A DNA stretch of 13,637 bases. Source: DASRCB01 sp035653295 (GTDB lineage Bacteria > Acidobacteriota > Terriglobia > Bryobacterales > Bryobacteraceae). The notes beneath the pieces are model-generated. The model searched no databases. It was not told the origin of the DNA and worked only from the letters and a program-made list of their open reading frames with translations. The position numbers were made by a program, and so were the translations under genes. Location: NCBI GenBank assembly GCA_035653295.1, contig DASRCB010000188.1:1-13637 (forward strand), given 5' to 3'. Shown one piece after another: positions 7,725-13,637 of the stretch. How positions within the stretch are numbered: the first letter of the stretch is position 1; each line of letters opens with the position of its first letter.

Positions 7725-9203
7725 ATGAACCTGCCTCAAACTCTGGGCGAACTCCGAAACAGCCGTTATTCGGAAGACCGCATCAGCGGGCGCACCGTCA
7801 AAGACGAGATCCGCCAGAACCTGATTTGCAGAATCCAGCGGAAGGACCCGCTGTTCACCGGCATCGTCGGTTACGAAGACACTGTCGTCCCGCAAATCGT
7901 CAACGCGCTGCTCTCGCGTCACAATTTCATCCTTCTCGGACTGCGTGGGCAGGCAAAGACGCGCATCATCCGCATGCTTACAGGTTTGCTCGACGAGCAC
8001 ACGCCTTTTATTGCCGGCTGCGAGATTCGCGACAATCCCTACCACCCCATCTGCAGACAATGCCGGCTGCTGATTGAAGAGCGTGGTGAGAAGACGCCCA
8101 TCGCATGGCTTGCGCGCGATCACCGCTATGTGGAGAAGCTGGCCACCCCCGACGTGACCATCGCCGATATGATCGGCGATATCGACCCCATCAAAGCCGC
8201 GCGCCGCGGCCACGACATCTCCGACGAGCTCACAGTGCACTATGGCCTGCTGCCGCGCGCCAACCGTGGAATCTTCGCCATTAACGAGCTGCCGGACCTC
8301 GCCGGCAAAATCCAGGTCGGTCTGTTCAACATCATGCAGGAAGGCGACGTGCAGATCAAAGGCTACCCGGTGCGTCTTCCGCTGGATGTGATGCTGGTCT
8401 TCACCGCGAATCCCGAGGACTACACCGCGCGCGGAAAGATCATCACGCCGCTGAAGGACCGCATCGGCAGCGAGATCCGCACGCACTACCCGCTCACGGT
8501 GGAGCAGGGGATGTCCATCACGGCCCAGGAGGCGTGGACCCAGCGCCAGTCGCCGGTGCGCCTCGAGCTGCCATCGTGGATCCGCGAGGTGATCGAGCAG
8601 CTGGCCTTCCTGGCGCGCGAGGACAAGAAGGTGGACAAGCGCTCCGGCGTATCGCAGCGGCTCCCCATCTCCGTGCTGGAAAACGTCATTTCCAACGCAG
8701 AGAGGCGTGCGTTGCGGGCCGGCGATGACATCGCTGTGCCACGTGTAATGGATATTTACGCCGCGCTGCCGTCCATCACCGGCAAACTCGAACTGGAGTA
8801 CGAGGGCGAGCTCAAGGGCGGCGACACCGTTGCCCGGGAAATCATCCGCACCGCGGTCGGCAAGGTCTACAACTCGTATTTCGAGGGAGTGAATGTCTCA
8901 CCGATCACACAATGGTTCGAGCTCGGCGGCTCGCTGAAGCTGGATGAGAACGCGAACGCGCGCACGATGGTGGAGCAACTCGGCCGCATCCAGGGGCTGA
9001 TGGAGCGGACCGCGGCGCTGGGCGTCGGCGAAGGCGAAAGTGACGCGTTGCGGGCGGCAGCCGCGGAGTTCATGCTGGAGGGCCTTTATGCGCACCGCCG
9101 CATCAGCCGCAGCGAGGAGCGCGGGTTCACCGCGGAAGAGCGCACCCGGCGCGAAGCGGAGCCCGAGAACCGGCAGCAGCGTCGTCGCCAGCAGTTCAAC
9201 TGA
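7725..9203 (+). CDS. MoxR/Mg-chelatase-type AAA+ ATPase
   Basis: This is a 492-residue cytosolic AAA+ ATPase of the MoxR/magnesium-chelatase I-like clade, similar by memory to the mycobacterial Rv0958 group annotated 'magnesium chelatase'. Such ATPases work with VWA proteins to remodel or metallate a target. Walker A is GLRGQAKT (72-79). The Walker B region reads GIFAINELPDL (182-192), with N187 where most AAA+ proteins have aspartate, followed by E188. The sensor 1 region is FTANPEDYTARGKIITPLKDR. Between Walker A and B is a C99-H107-C110-C113 cluster (spacing x7, x2, x2) that could bind zinc. The ATG at 7725 has AGGA at 7714-7717; an in-frame TTG at 7689 would span the promoter. It heads an operon with the VWA gene. 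Confidence 0.9.
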   Translation: MNLPQTLGELRNSRYSEDRISGRTVKDEIRQNLICRIQRKDPLFTGIVGYEDTVVPQIVNALLSRHNFILLGLRGQAKTRIIRMLTGLLDEHTPFIAGCEIRDNPYHPICRQCRLLIEERGEKTPIAWLARDHRYVEKLATPDVTIADMIGDIDPIKAARRGHDISDELTVHYGLLPRANRGIFAINELPDLAGKIQVGLFNIMQEGDVQIKGYPVRLPLDVMLVFTANPEDYTARGKIITPLKDRIGSEIRTHYPLTVEQGMSITAQEAWTQRQSPVRLELPSWIREVIEQLAFLAREDKKVDKRSGVSQRLPISVLENVISNAERRALRAGDDIAVPRVMDIYAALPSITGKLELEYEGELKGGDTVAREIIRTAVGKVYNSYFEGVNVSPITQWFELGGSLKLDENANARTMVEQLGRIQGLMERTAALGVGEGESDALRAAAAEFMLEGLYAHRRISRSEERGFTAEERTRREAEPENRQQRRRQQFN

Positions 9204-9210
9204 GGACGCG

Positions 9211-9369
9211 ATGGGTCTATCCGTCAGAGGACCGCGGCGCATTGTGGTGCACGCCTTTGGCTCGCACGTTTTGTCGCGCAGTACCGCGATGACCGTGGGG
9301 CAGCCCGTTTCGCCTGCCGCCGGGCACGACGGCGGTTCTCAACTGCCCGGGATCGGAGGTCCACGGTGA
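9211..9369 (+). CDS. Possible small ORF (52 aa) between the ATPase and VWA genes
   Basis: An ATG at 9211 lies 7 bp after the ATPase stop and has GAGG at 9202-9205. The frame runs 52 codons and ends in a GTGA overlap with the VWA start. The predicted peptide (MGLSVRGPRRIVVHAFG..., ending LPGIGGPR) is basic and Gly/Pro-rich with no family I recognise, no membrane segment and no signal peptide. About 69% of codons end in G or C, which looks lower than in the genes around it. It may simply be the 162-bp spacer carrying the GGAGGT site of the next gene. Placement and coupling argue for it, composition against. Confidence 0.3.
   Translation: MGLSVRGPRRIVVHAFGSHVLSRSTAMTVGQPVSPAAGHDGGSQLPGIGGPR
9355..9360 (+). 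promoter_or_regulatory. Strong ribosome binding site for the VWA gene
   Basis: GGAGGT at 9355-9360 lies 5 bp before GTG 9366 and fixes that GTG as the VWA start. It is the strongest Shine-Dalgarno match noted in the window. Confidence 0.75.
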
Positions 9370-10592
9370 AAGTCCGCTATTCCCGCTACACCGGCGATGA
9401 TTTCGGTATCAGCACCGAAGACCTCATGCGCGCGCTCTCCGACTTCTTCCTCCAGAGCGGCTTCGAATCGCAGTACATGCAGTTCGGCGAGATGAACGCG
9501 CAGTCGCTGGAGGACCTGAAACGCGCCATCCAGCGCGCACTGGAGATGGGCGACCTCTTCGACGGCGAGCGCGCCGAGCAGATGCGCGAGCAGCTCATGA
9601 ACATGTCGCCCGAGCAGATGGAGCAGCTTCTCGACCGCCTCGCGCAGAAGATGATCGACGATGGGTACCTGAATGCGAATCCGGAACAGCGCCCCGGGCA
9701 GGCGGGGTCGGGCAACGCGGACCGCCAGGTGAAGCTCGAGATCACCGACAAATCGCTTGATTTCCTGGGGTACAAGACACTCAAGGACCTGCTCGGCTCG
9801 CTCGGCAAGTCAAGCTTCGGCGCGCACGACACGCGCGACCTCGCCACCGGCGTCGAAGCCAGCGGCGCGGCCAAGCCTTACGAATTCGGCGACACGCTGA
9901 ACCTGGATATCAGCCAGACGCTGTTTTCGGCCATGCAGCGGGAAGGCGTGAAGCTCCCGCTCGATCTCGATTATCCCGACCTACATGTGCATCAGGCGGA
10001 ATATCAGAGCTCCTGCGCCACGGTGCTGATGCTCGACTGCAGCCACAGCATGATCCTCTACGGCGAGGATCGCTTCACCCCCGCCAAGAAAGTGGCGCTC
10101 GCGCTCGCGCATCTGATCCGCACCCAATATCCTGGCGATTCGCTGCGTTGCGTGCTCTTCCATGACACCGCCGAAGAGCTGCGGCTGCCGGATTTGGCGC
10201 GCGTGCAGGTCGGCCCTTATTACACCAATACGCGCGATGGACTTATTCTCGCCCAGCGGCTTCTTGCCCAGGAAAAGAAGGACATGAAGCAGATCATCAT
10301 GATTACCGACGGAAAGCCGTCGGCGCTCACGCTGGATGACGGCCGCATGTACCGTAACGCCTTCGGCCTCGACCCGCTGGTGATCAGCCGGACGCTGGAG
10401 GAAGTGAACCGCTGTAAACGGCAGGGCATCCTGATCAATACGTTCATGCTCGCCAGCGACTACGGCTTGGTGAACTTCATACAGAAGGTGACAGAGTTGT
10501 GTCGCGGTAAGGCCTATTTCACGACGCCTTATAATCTGGGCCAGTATTTGTTGATGGATTACATGAACCGCAAGACGCGCACGATCCATTGA
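9366..10592 (+). CDS. VWA-domain protein with intact MIDAS, partner of the AAA+ ATPase
   Basis: This is a 408-residue cytosolic VWA protein expected to act with the ATPase encoded just upstream, as MoxR/chelatase ATPases do with D-type or CoxE-type VWA subunits. The N-terminal part (about 1-200) is helical and charged, with a Met/Glu-rich stretch around 60-105 (MSPEQMEQLLDRLAQKM), and probably contacts the ATPase or target. The VWA domain spans about 215-400. The metal-ion site is complete: D224-C-S226-H-S228, a threonine at T287 or T289 in YYTNTRDG, and D315 in ITDGKPS. The start is GTG with a GGAGGT site 5 bp upstream. There is no signal peptide or membrane segment. The physiological target is unknown; no H-type chelatase or dehydrogenase subunit is encoded here. 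Confidence 0.9.
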   Translation: MKVRYSRYTGDDFGISTEDLMRALSDFFLQSGFESQYMQFGEMNAQSLEDLKRAIQRALEMGDLFDGERAEQMREQLMNMSPEQMEQLLDRLAQKMIDDGYLNANPEQRPGQAGSGNADRQVKLEITDKSLDFLGYKTLKDLLGSLGKSSFGAHDTRDLATGVEASGAAKPYEFGDTLNLDISQTLFSAMQREGVKLPLDLDYPDLHVHQAEYQSSCATVLMLDCSHSMILYGEDRFTPAKKVALALAHLIRTQYPGDSLRCVLFHDTAEELRLPDLARVQVGPYYTNTRDGLILAQRLLAQEKKDMKQIIMITDGKPSALTLDDGRMYRNAFGLDPLVISRTLEEVNRCKRQGILINTFMLASDYGLVNFIQKVTELCRGKAYFTTPYNLGQYLLMDYMNRKTRTIH

Positions 10593-10594
10593 TC

Positions 10595-10617
10595 CGCCGT
10601 TCCGTTTCGGTACGGCG
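10595..10617 (+). other. 23-nt hairpin between the VWA gene and the His-tailed gene
   Basis: CGCCGT (10595-10600) pairs with ACGGCG (10612-10617), and inside, after a T/T mismatch, CCG pairs with CGG around a TTT loop. It starts 2 bp after the VWA stop. No T tract follows, so it is not a canonical intrinsic terminator. It could act as an mRNA stabiliser, a processing site or a Rho-related pause that sets the level of the downstream gene. Confidence 0.4.
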
Positions 10618-10640
10618 CCCGGCGTGCACCAGCACGCGCG

Positions 10641-11072
10641 ATGACTATCTCCGCTCTCTCCTCAGCGCAGCCGCAGAACCTGTTTTCGCTGATGTCTGCG
10701 AATCACAAGCAGTCTTCGGCGACGTCTTCTCCACAGGATCCGGCGCCGCAGCTGTCGCCGCTGAGCGATTTCCTGAATAACCTGCAAACGCTTCAGCAAC
10801 GGAACCCGGCGCAGTTCAAAGAGGTGACGCACGCAATCGCGGCGCGACTGCAGCAGGCCGCTGCTCAGGCCACCAGCCAGGGCGATACAACCAAAGCGAC
10901 CGCGTTGAACAAACTCGCCTCCGATTTCCAAACTGCATCCCAAACCGGTACGATGCCGTCCACGGATCAGCTCCAGACCGACGCGTCAGCACTGAAGGGC
11001 CACCACGGCCACCACCGTCACTACCCGCCGCCGGCCACCGACGATCTGACGAATATCCTCACAAACAACTGA
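10641..11072 (+). CDS. Small helical protein with C-terminal histidine cluster, unknown function
   Basis: This is a 143-residue protein whose function I do not recognise. It resembles, from memory, a small-protein family seen repeatedly in Acidobacteriota. Residues 1-40 are Ser/Gln/Pro-rich and disordered. Residues 41-100 form amphipathic helices, with FLNNLQTLQQRNPAQFKEV, then IAARLQQAAAQATSQGD, then ALNKLASDFQTASQ. At 119-128 comes a histidine cluster (KGHHGHHRHY) before PPP and a short tail. There is no signal peptide, membrane segment or cysteine. The His cluster could bind Ni, Zn or Cu. It follows the VWA gene by 48 bp with a hairpin between, so it may be the last gene of that operon, though its ribosome site is weak. 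It ends 23 bp from the fahA stop. Confidence 0.75.
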   Translation: MTISALSSAQPQNLFSLMSANHKQSSATSSPQDPAPQLSPLSDFLNNLQTLQQRNPAQFKEVTHAIAARLQQAAAQATSQGDTTKATALNKLASDFQTASQTGTMPSTDQLQTDASALKGHHGHHRHYPPPATDDLTNILTNN

Positions 11073-11095
11073 TCATCGCTCTGTACCTGACGTAC

Positions 11096-12352
11096 TCACT
11101 CCGGGTATTCGACCGCGGGCAACACCACTCCCCGGCACTCGCCAAGACCGATACGGCGAAACGGGATGCGCTCGCACCATCCGCGCAGGATCACCTCGTC
11201 GCCATCGTCAAGAAACATCCGATGTTCACCCGAGGGCAGTTCGATCGGGTTTTTCCCGCCGTCCGTCAGCTCGAGGAGACAGCCGCCGCTCGAAGCATCC
11301 GCGCCCGATACCGTCCCGCTCCCCAGCAGATCGCCGGGCTGCAGATTACATCCGTTGCTGGTGTGATGCGTGATCATCTGCGCGACGGTCCACCAGCTGT
11401 CCCTGAAGCTGCCTATGGACAGGCGCATCGGTTCGAGGCGCGCCTCGCGCATACGAGCCGAGGTCAACAGCACCTCCAGCGTGATGTCAATCCCACCGCG
11501 GCGTGCATTCTCGTCCGAAGCCAGATAAGGGAGCGGCGCGGGATCGTTCTCCGCCCGCGGCGCCGCCGGAGTGCGAAACGGCGCCAGTGCTTCCATGGTC
11601 ACCACCCATGGCGAAACGCTCGTCGCGAAGCTCTTGCCCAGAAACGGCCCGAGGGGCTGGTACTCCCACGCCTGGATATCCCGCGCCGACCAGTCGTTCA
11701 GCAGCCTTACTCCGAACAGATGGTCCTCGGCGTCACGGAGTGGCACGGGCGCGCCGATCTCGTTCCTTCGGCCCATCACAAAACCGAGCTCCAGCTCGTA
11801 ATCGAGCCGCTTGGTCGGGCCGAACCGCGGGGCCGCCGCATCGGGCGCCTTCAATTGGCCCCACGGGCGCCGCACGCCCGTCCCGCTGGCCATCACCGAG
11901 GAAGCCCGTCCGTGATAAGCGATCGGGACGTATTTGTAATTCGGCATGAGCGGGCTGTCCGGCCGGAACAGCCGCCCCACGCGCGTGGCGTGATGGATGG
12001 AGGCGTAGAAATCCGTGTAATTGTCAGGCACGCGAGCGAGCAGCTTTGCCCGGCGCATGGGAATAAGCGCATCACGCAGCGTGGTCCGCTGCCGGGCTCC
12101 TTCCCGCAGCCAGCGCGACAGGCGCGGGCGCAGTTGCGCCAGCTCCACGAGCGGCGTGTCCAGCTCCGCGAGGCGGCACGCCACCAGGTCGATAATCTGG
12201 TTGCCGATTGCCGCGCCCGGTCGCACGCCGGCGCCTGCATCGAAATACCCGAACGGCAGGTTCTGTATTGGGAAATCGCAGCCCGCATCGTTGGCCGATT
12301 CCACCCAGCTCCGCAACTGCGGATCGTGCGTTTCGTCGGCCGCCGCGATCAT
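11096..12352 (-). CDS. fahA: Fumarylacetoacetase
   Basis: This 418-residue enzyme hydrolyses 4-fumarylacetoacetate to fumarate and acetoacetate (EC 3.7.1.2), the last step of tyrosine/homogentisate degradation, in the cytosol. The N-terminal domain carries SWVESAN and CDFPIQNLPFG. The catalytic domain keeps the residues known from mouse FAH: D114, Y116, H121 and R130 in DFYASIHHATRVGRLFR; metal ligands E186 and E188 in LDYELELG; D220, R224 and Q227 in NDWSARDIQ; and K240 in GPFLGKSF. Length is normal. The start is ATG 12352, which overlaps the stop of the upstream gene as ATGA; an earlier in-frame start at 12427 would lie well inside that gene. No other gene of the homogentisate pathway is visible, so it must work with enzymes encoded elsewhere or on a related acylpyruvate. 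Confidence 0.96.
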   Translation of the reverse strand: MIAAADETHDPQLRSWVESANDAGCDFPIQNLPFGYFDAGAGVRPGAAIGNQIIDLVACRLAELDTPLVELAQLRPRLSRWLREGARQRTTLRDALIPMRRAKLLARVPDNYTDFYASIHHATRVGRLFRPDSPLMPNYKYVPIAYHGRASSVMASGTGVRRPWGQLKAPDAAAPRFGPTKRLDYELELGFVMGRRNEIGAPVPLRDAEDHLFGVRLLNDWSARDIQAWEYQPLGPFLGKSFATSVSPWVVTMEALAPFRTPAAPRAENDPAPLPYLASDENARRGGIDITLEVLLTSARMREARLEPMRLSIGSFRDSWWTVAQMITHHTSNGCNLQPGDLLGSGTVSGADASSGGCLLELTDGGKNPIELPSGEHRMFLDDGDEVILRGWCERIPFRRIGLGECRGVVLPAVEYPE

Positions 12353-13281
12353 TGCAGGACGCCGAGATGCCGCAGAGCCCGGAGCGGCTCGTCGAACGAG
12401 CACGAACCAAAAGCCACCGCGAAGCACGCGCGCGCTTCATCGATCTGTTCGTTGCTGGCCCAGTGATGGCGCCACGTGATGCCGCGCTCGTCGAAAGCAA
12501 ATTCCTGCGGCGTCTCGACGGTCAGCAACTCGGGCAGAAATTCCGGCCGAATGCCGGCGTACATGAAAATCGCGCTCAGAAATACGTTAAGAAAACCGTG
12601 CATGCCCACGGTGCGCGTGTCGGCCGCATCGTAGCTCAGCCGGTATTGGCCGCAGAAGGGATGATGCAGGCCTGCCGTCGCCTTGAACGCCACGTTATAC
12701 CGGCAGCATGTGTTCAAAAAGCCGCAGAGCTCGGCTGTGGAAGGGAACATGTTCGGCTGCGTGCCGCCAGTGCGAACCTTGGCGTGTGCTCCCACCCTGG
12801 CAAGGGCACGCACGAAAGGTACGGCGTCCACCGAGAGTGGAAACTCGAAATATGTTTTCATGCCTGCGGGCGCGCCAGCCATGAGCGGCGCGATATCGTC
12901 GGGGCTGGTGGTCTTCATTTCCAGGCTCGTGACCCGAAGCCCCTCGTGGCGCCTGTTGAACGCCTCCACCGTCCGGAAATCTTCCTCGAACAGGGGACCG
13001 CAAAGCGCGCTCAGACGCCAGGGACTCGAAGTGTCGATGGCGGGCAGGTATTCGCCCGTCTCGTTCTCAAACTCCTCCAGCCGGGCCGCATTCACCACGA
13101 AGTTGCCCAGCGCCCAGGTGTTCTCACCCGCGCGATAGCTGGCGTAATTATTGACGGCGGAGGTCATCTTCAGCGCCGCCGGCGGATAAAGACCGGCGTA
13201 GTCAATGAGATGCGCCAGAAGCCGCCGGATCGGCGGAGCGAAGTCGGACTCGCACTGGACAGATTCGATACACGGAGTCAT
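12349..13281 (-). CDS. Uncharacterised 310-aa enzyme-like protein coupled to fahA
   Basis: I do not recognise a named family. The 310-residue protein has no signal peptide or membrane segment. Its alternating strand/helix pattern suggests a TIM-barrel-like fold: FVVNA (61-65), WRLSALCG (88-95), LRVTSLEMKT (115-124), KTYFEFPLS (142-150), HAKVRTGG (166-173), FKATAGLHHP (199-208). Likely functional motifs are HLIDYAGLYPP (24-34), KVRTGG (168-173), the Lys/His motif K200 with H206-H207, HGFLN (228-232) and the C-terminal FGSCSFDEP (291-299). It is rich in cysteine. The ATG at 13281 has AAGG upstream; a TTG two codons earlier is less likely. Its stop overlaps the fahA start (ATGA), and the sugar kinase lies 39 bp upstream, so all three are probably one operon. 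A role beside fumarylacetoacetase is inferred from coupling. Confidence 0.85.
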   Translation of the reverse strand: MTPCIESVQCESDFAPPIRRLLAHLIDYAGLYPPAALKMTSAVNNYASYRAGENTWALGNFVVNAARLEEFENETGEYLPAIDTSSPWRLSALCGPLFEEDFRTVEAFNRRHEGLRVTSLEMKTTSPDDIAPLMAGAPAGMKTYFEFPLSVDAVPFVRALARVGAHAKVRTGGTQPNMFPSTAELCGFLNTCCRYNVAFKATAGLHHPFCGQYRLSYDAADTRTVGMHGFLNVFLSAIFMYAGIRPEFLPELLTVETPQEFAFDERGITWRHHWASNEQIDEARACFAVAFGSCSFDEPLRALRHLGVLQ

Positions 13282-13320
13282 GGGCAACCTTGCCTCGCCA
13301 CCTGCACTCGATCTGCCACT

Positions 13321-13637
13321 TCACACCATTCCGAAAAACGGCTTCAGCGCCGGATAAAGCGATTGATAAATGCCGTGGCCCCGCGCATACACGGCGGCTT
13401 CGGTTTGACACGGCCCCACGGAATCGGTTTCCCGAATCACGGCGCGGCAGCACTCCGGCGCGCTGGCGTAGACCCCGCTGCCGACCAGCGCCAGCAGAGC
13501 CGCCCCATAGGCCGAACCTTCCTGCGTGTCCAGCGTCACTACGCGCTTATTGAAAACATCAGCCAGCATCTGCCGCCAGAACGGGCTTTGCGCCCCGCCG
13601 CCCGAAGCGCGCACCGAACTCAGCGGGACACCCATAC
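13321..13637 (-). CDS. xylB: FGGY-family carbohydrate kinase, xylulokinase-like (C-terminal part)
   Basis: This is the last 105 residues of an FGGY sugar kinase, which phosphorylates a ketose such as D-xylulose with ATP in the cytosol. The frame runs off the window edge; the Met at 13635 is internal because the family is near 500 residues. The segment VRASGGGAQSPFWRQMLADVF is the FGGY C-domain adenosine-binding signature, followed by VVTLDTQEGSAYGAALLA and VGSGVY, which resemble XylB most. The end is a helix with IYQSLYPALKPFF. It is the first visible gene of a minus-strand operon with the 310-aa protein (39-bp gap) and fahA. Sugar specificity cannot be judged from this part, so the symbol is provisional. 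Confidence 0.85.
   Translation of the reverse strand, partial: MGVPLSSVRASGGGAQSPFWRQMLADVFNKRVVTLDTQEGSAYGAALLALVGSGVYASAPECCRAVIRETDSVGPCQTEAAVYARGHGIYQSLYPALKPFFGMV

Noticed and set aside
7692..8486. 264-codon minus-strand ORF opposite the ATPase gene
   Set aside because: It covers the Walker A and B region of the ATPase in antisense and would run through the divergent promoter.
10589..10780. 63-codon ORF overlapping the VWA stop
   Set aside because: It overlaps the hairpin and the start of the better supported 143-aa gene in another frame, and has no ribosome site or motif.
11222..12466. 414-codon plus-strand ORF opposite fahA
   Set aside because: fahA keeps every known catalytic residue; the antisense product is Arg-rich low-complexity shadow sequence.

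Overview
The window is high-GC, densely coded bacterial DNA holding twelve confident protein genes, two of them cut by the window edges, plus one doubtful small ORF. No RNA gene, insertion sequence, CRISPR array or attachment site was seen. The gene mix (a TrmB-type regulator, an AAA+/VWA pair, a small helical protein ending in a histidine cluster, DeoR and AgaS-like sugar genes) and the codon use fit an Acidobacteriota chromosome. That assignment is an inference from gene content, not from a marker gene.

Left part (1-3635): the C-terminal part of an AgaS-type SIS isomerase ends tail-to-tail with a DeoR-family repressor on the minus strand. Divergent from the repressor is a plus-strand pair: a two-domain GNAT acetyltransferase and a class III PLP aminotransferase 25 bp downstream. 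A direct repeat of GTTTCG with 10-bp spacing sits in the divergent promoter region and is a candidate DeoR operator.

Middle part (3636-7579): after a 184-bp gap come an ArnT/PMT-like membrane glycosyltransferase (GT39) and a GT4-type glycosyltransferase whose start overlaps it by 17 bp. They are probably a translationally coupled envelope or lipid-linked glycosylation unit. The unit converges with a minus-strand TrmB-type regulator, with 3 bp between their stops.

Right-centre (7580-11072): divergent from the TrmB-type gene is an operon with a MoxR/Mg-chelatase-like AAA+ ATPase, a possible 52-aa ORF, a VWA protein with a full MIDAS motif, and a 143-aa protein with a C-terminal His cluster. 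A 19-bp imperfect palindrome overlaps the likely transcription start and the ribosome binding site of the ATPase. A 23-nt hairpin lies just after the VWA stop. This is the most interesting part of the window: a chelatase-like motor/VWA module with no catalytic H-type subunit in view, and a potential metal-binding protein next to it.

Right end (11096-13637): a minus-strand operon reads FGGY sugar kinase (partial, xylulokinase-like), then an uncharacterised 310-aa enzyme-like protein, then fumarylacetoacetase. The last two overlap by ATGA. Fumarylacetoacetase ends tyrosine/homogentisate degradation, yet no other gene of that pathway is in the window, so its pairing with the 310-aa protein is notable.
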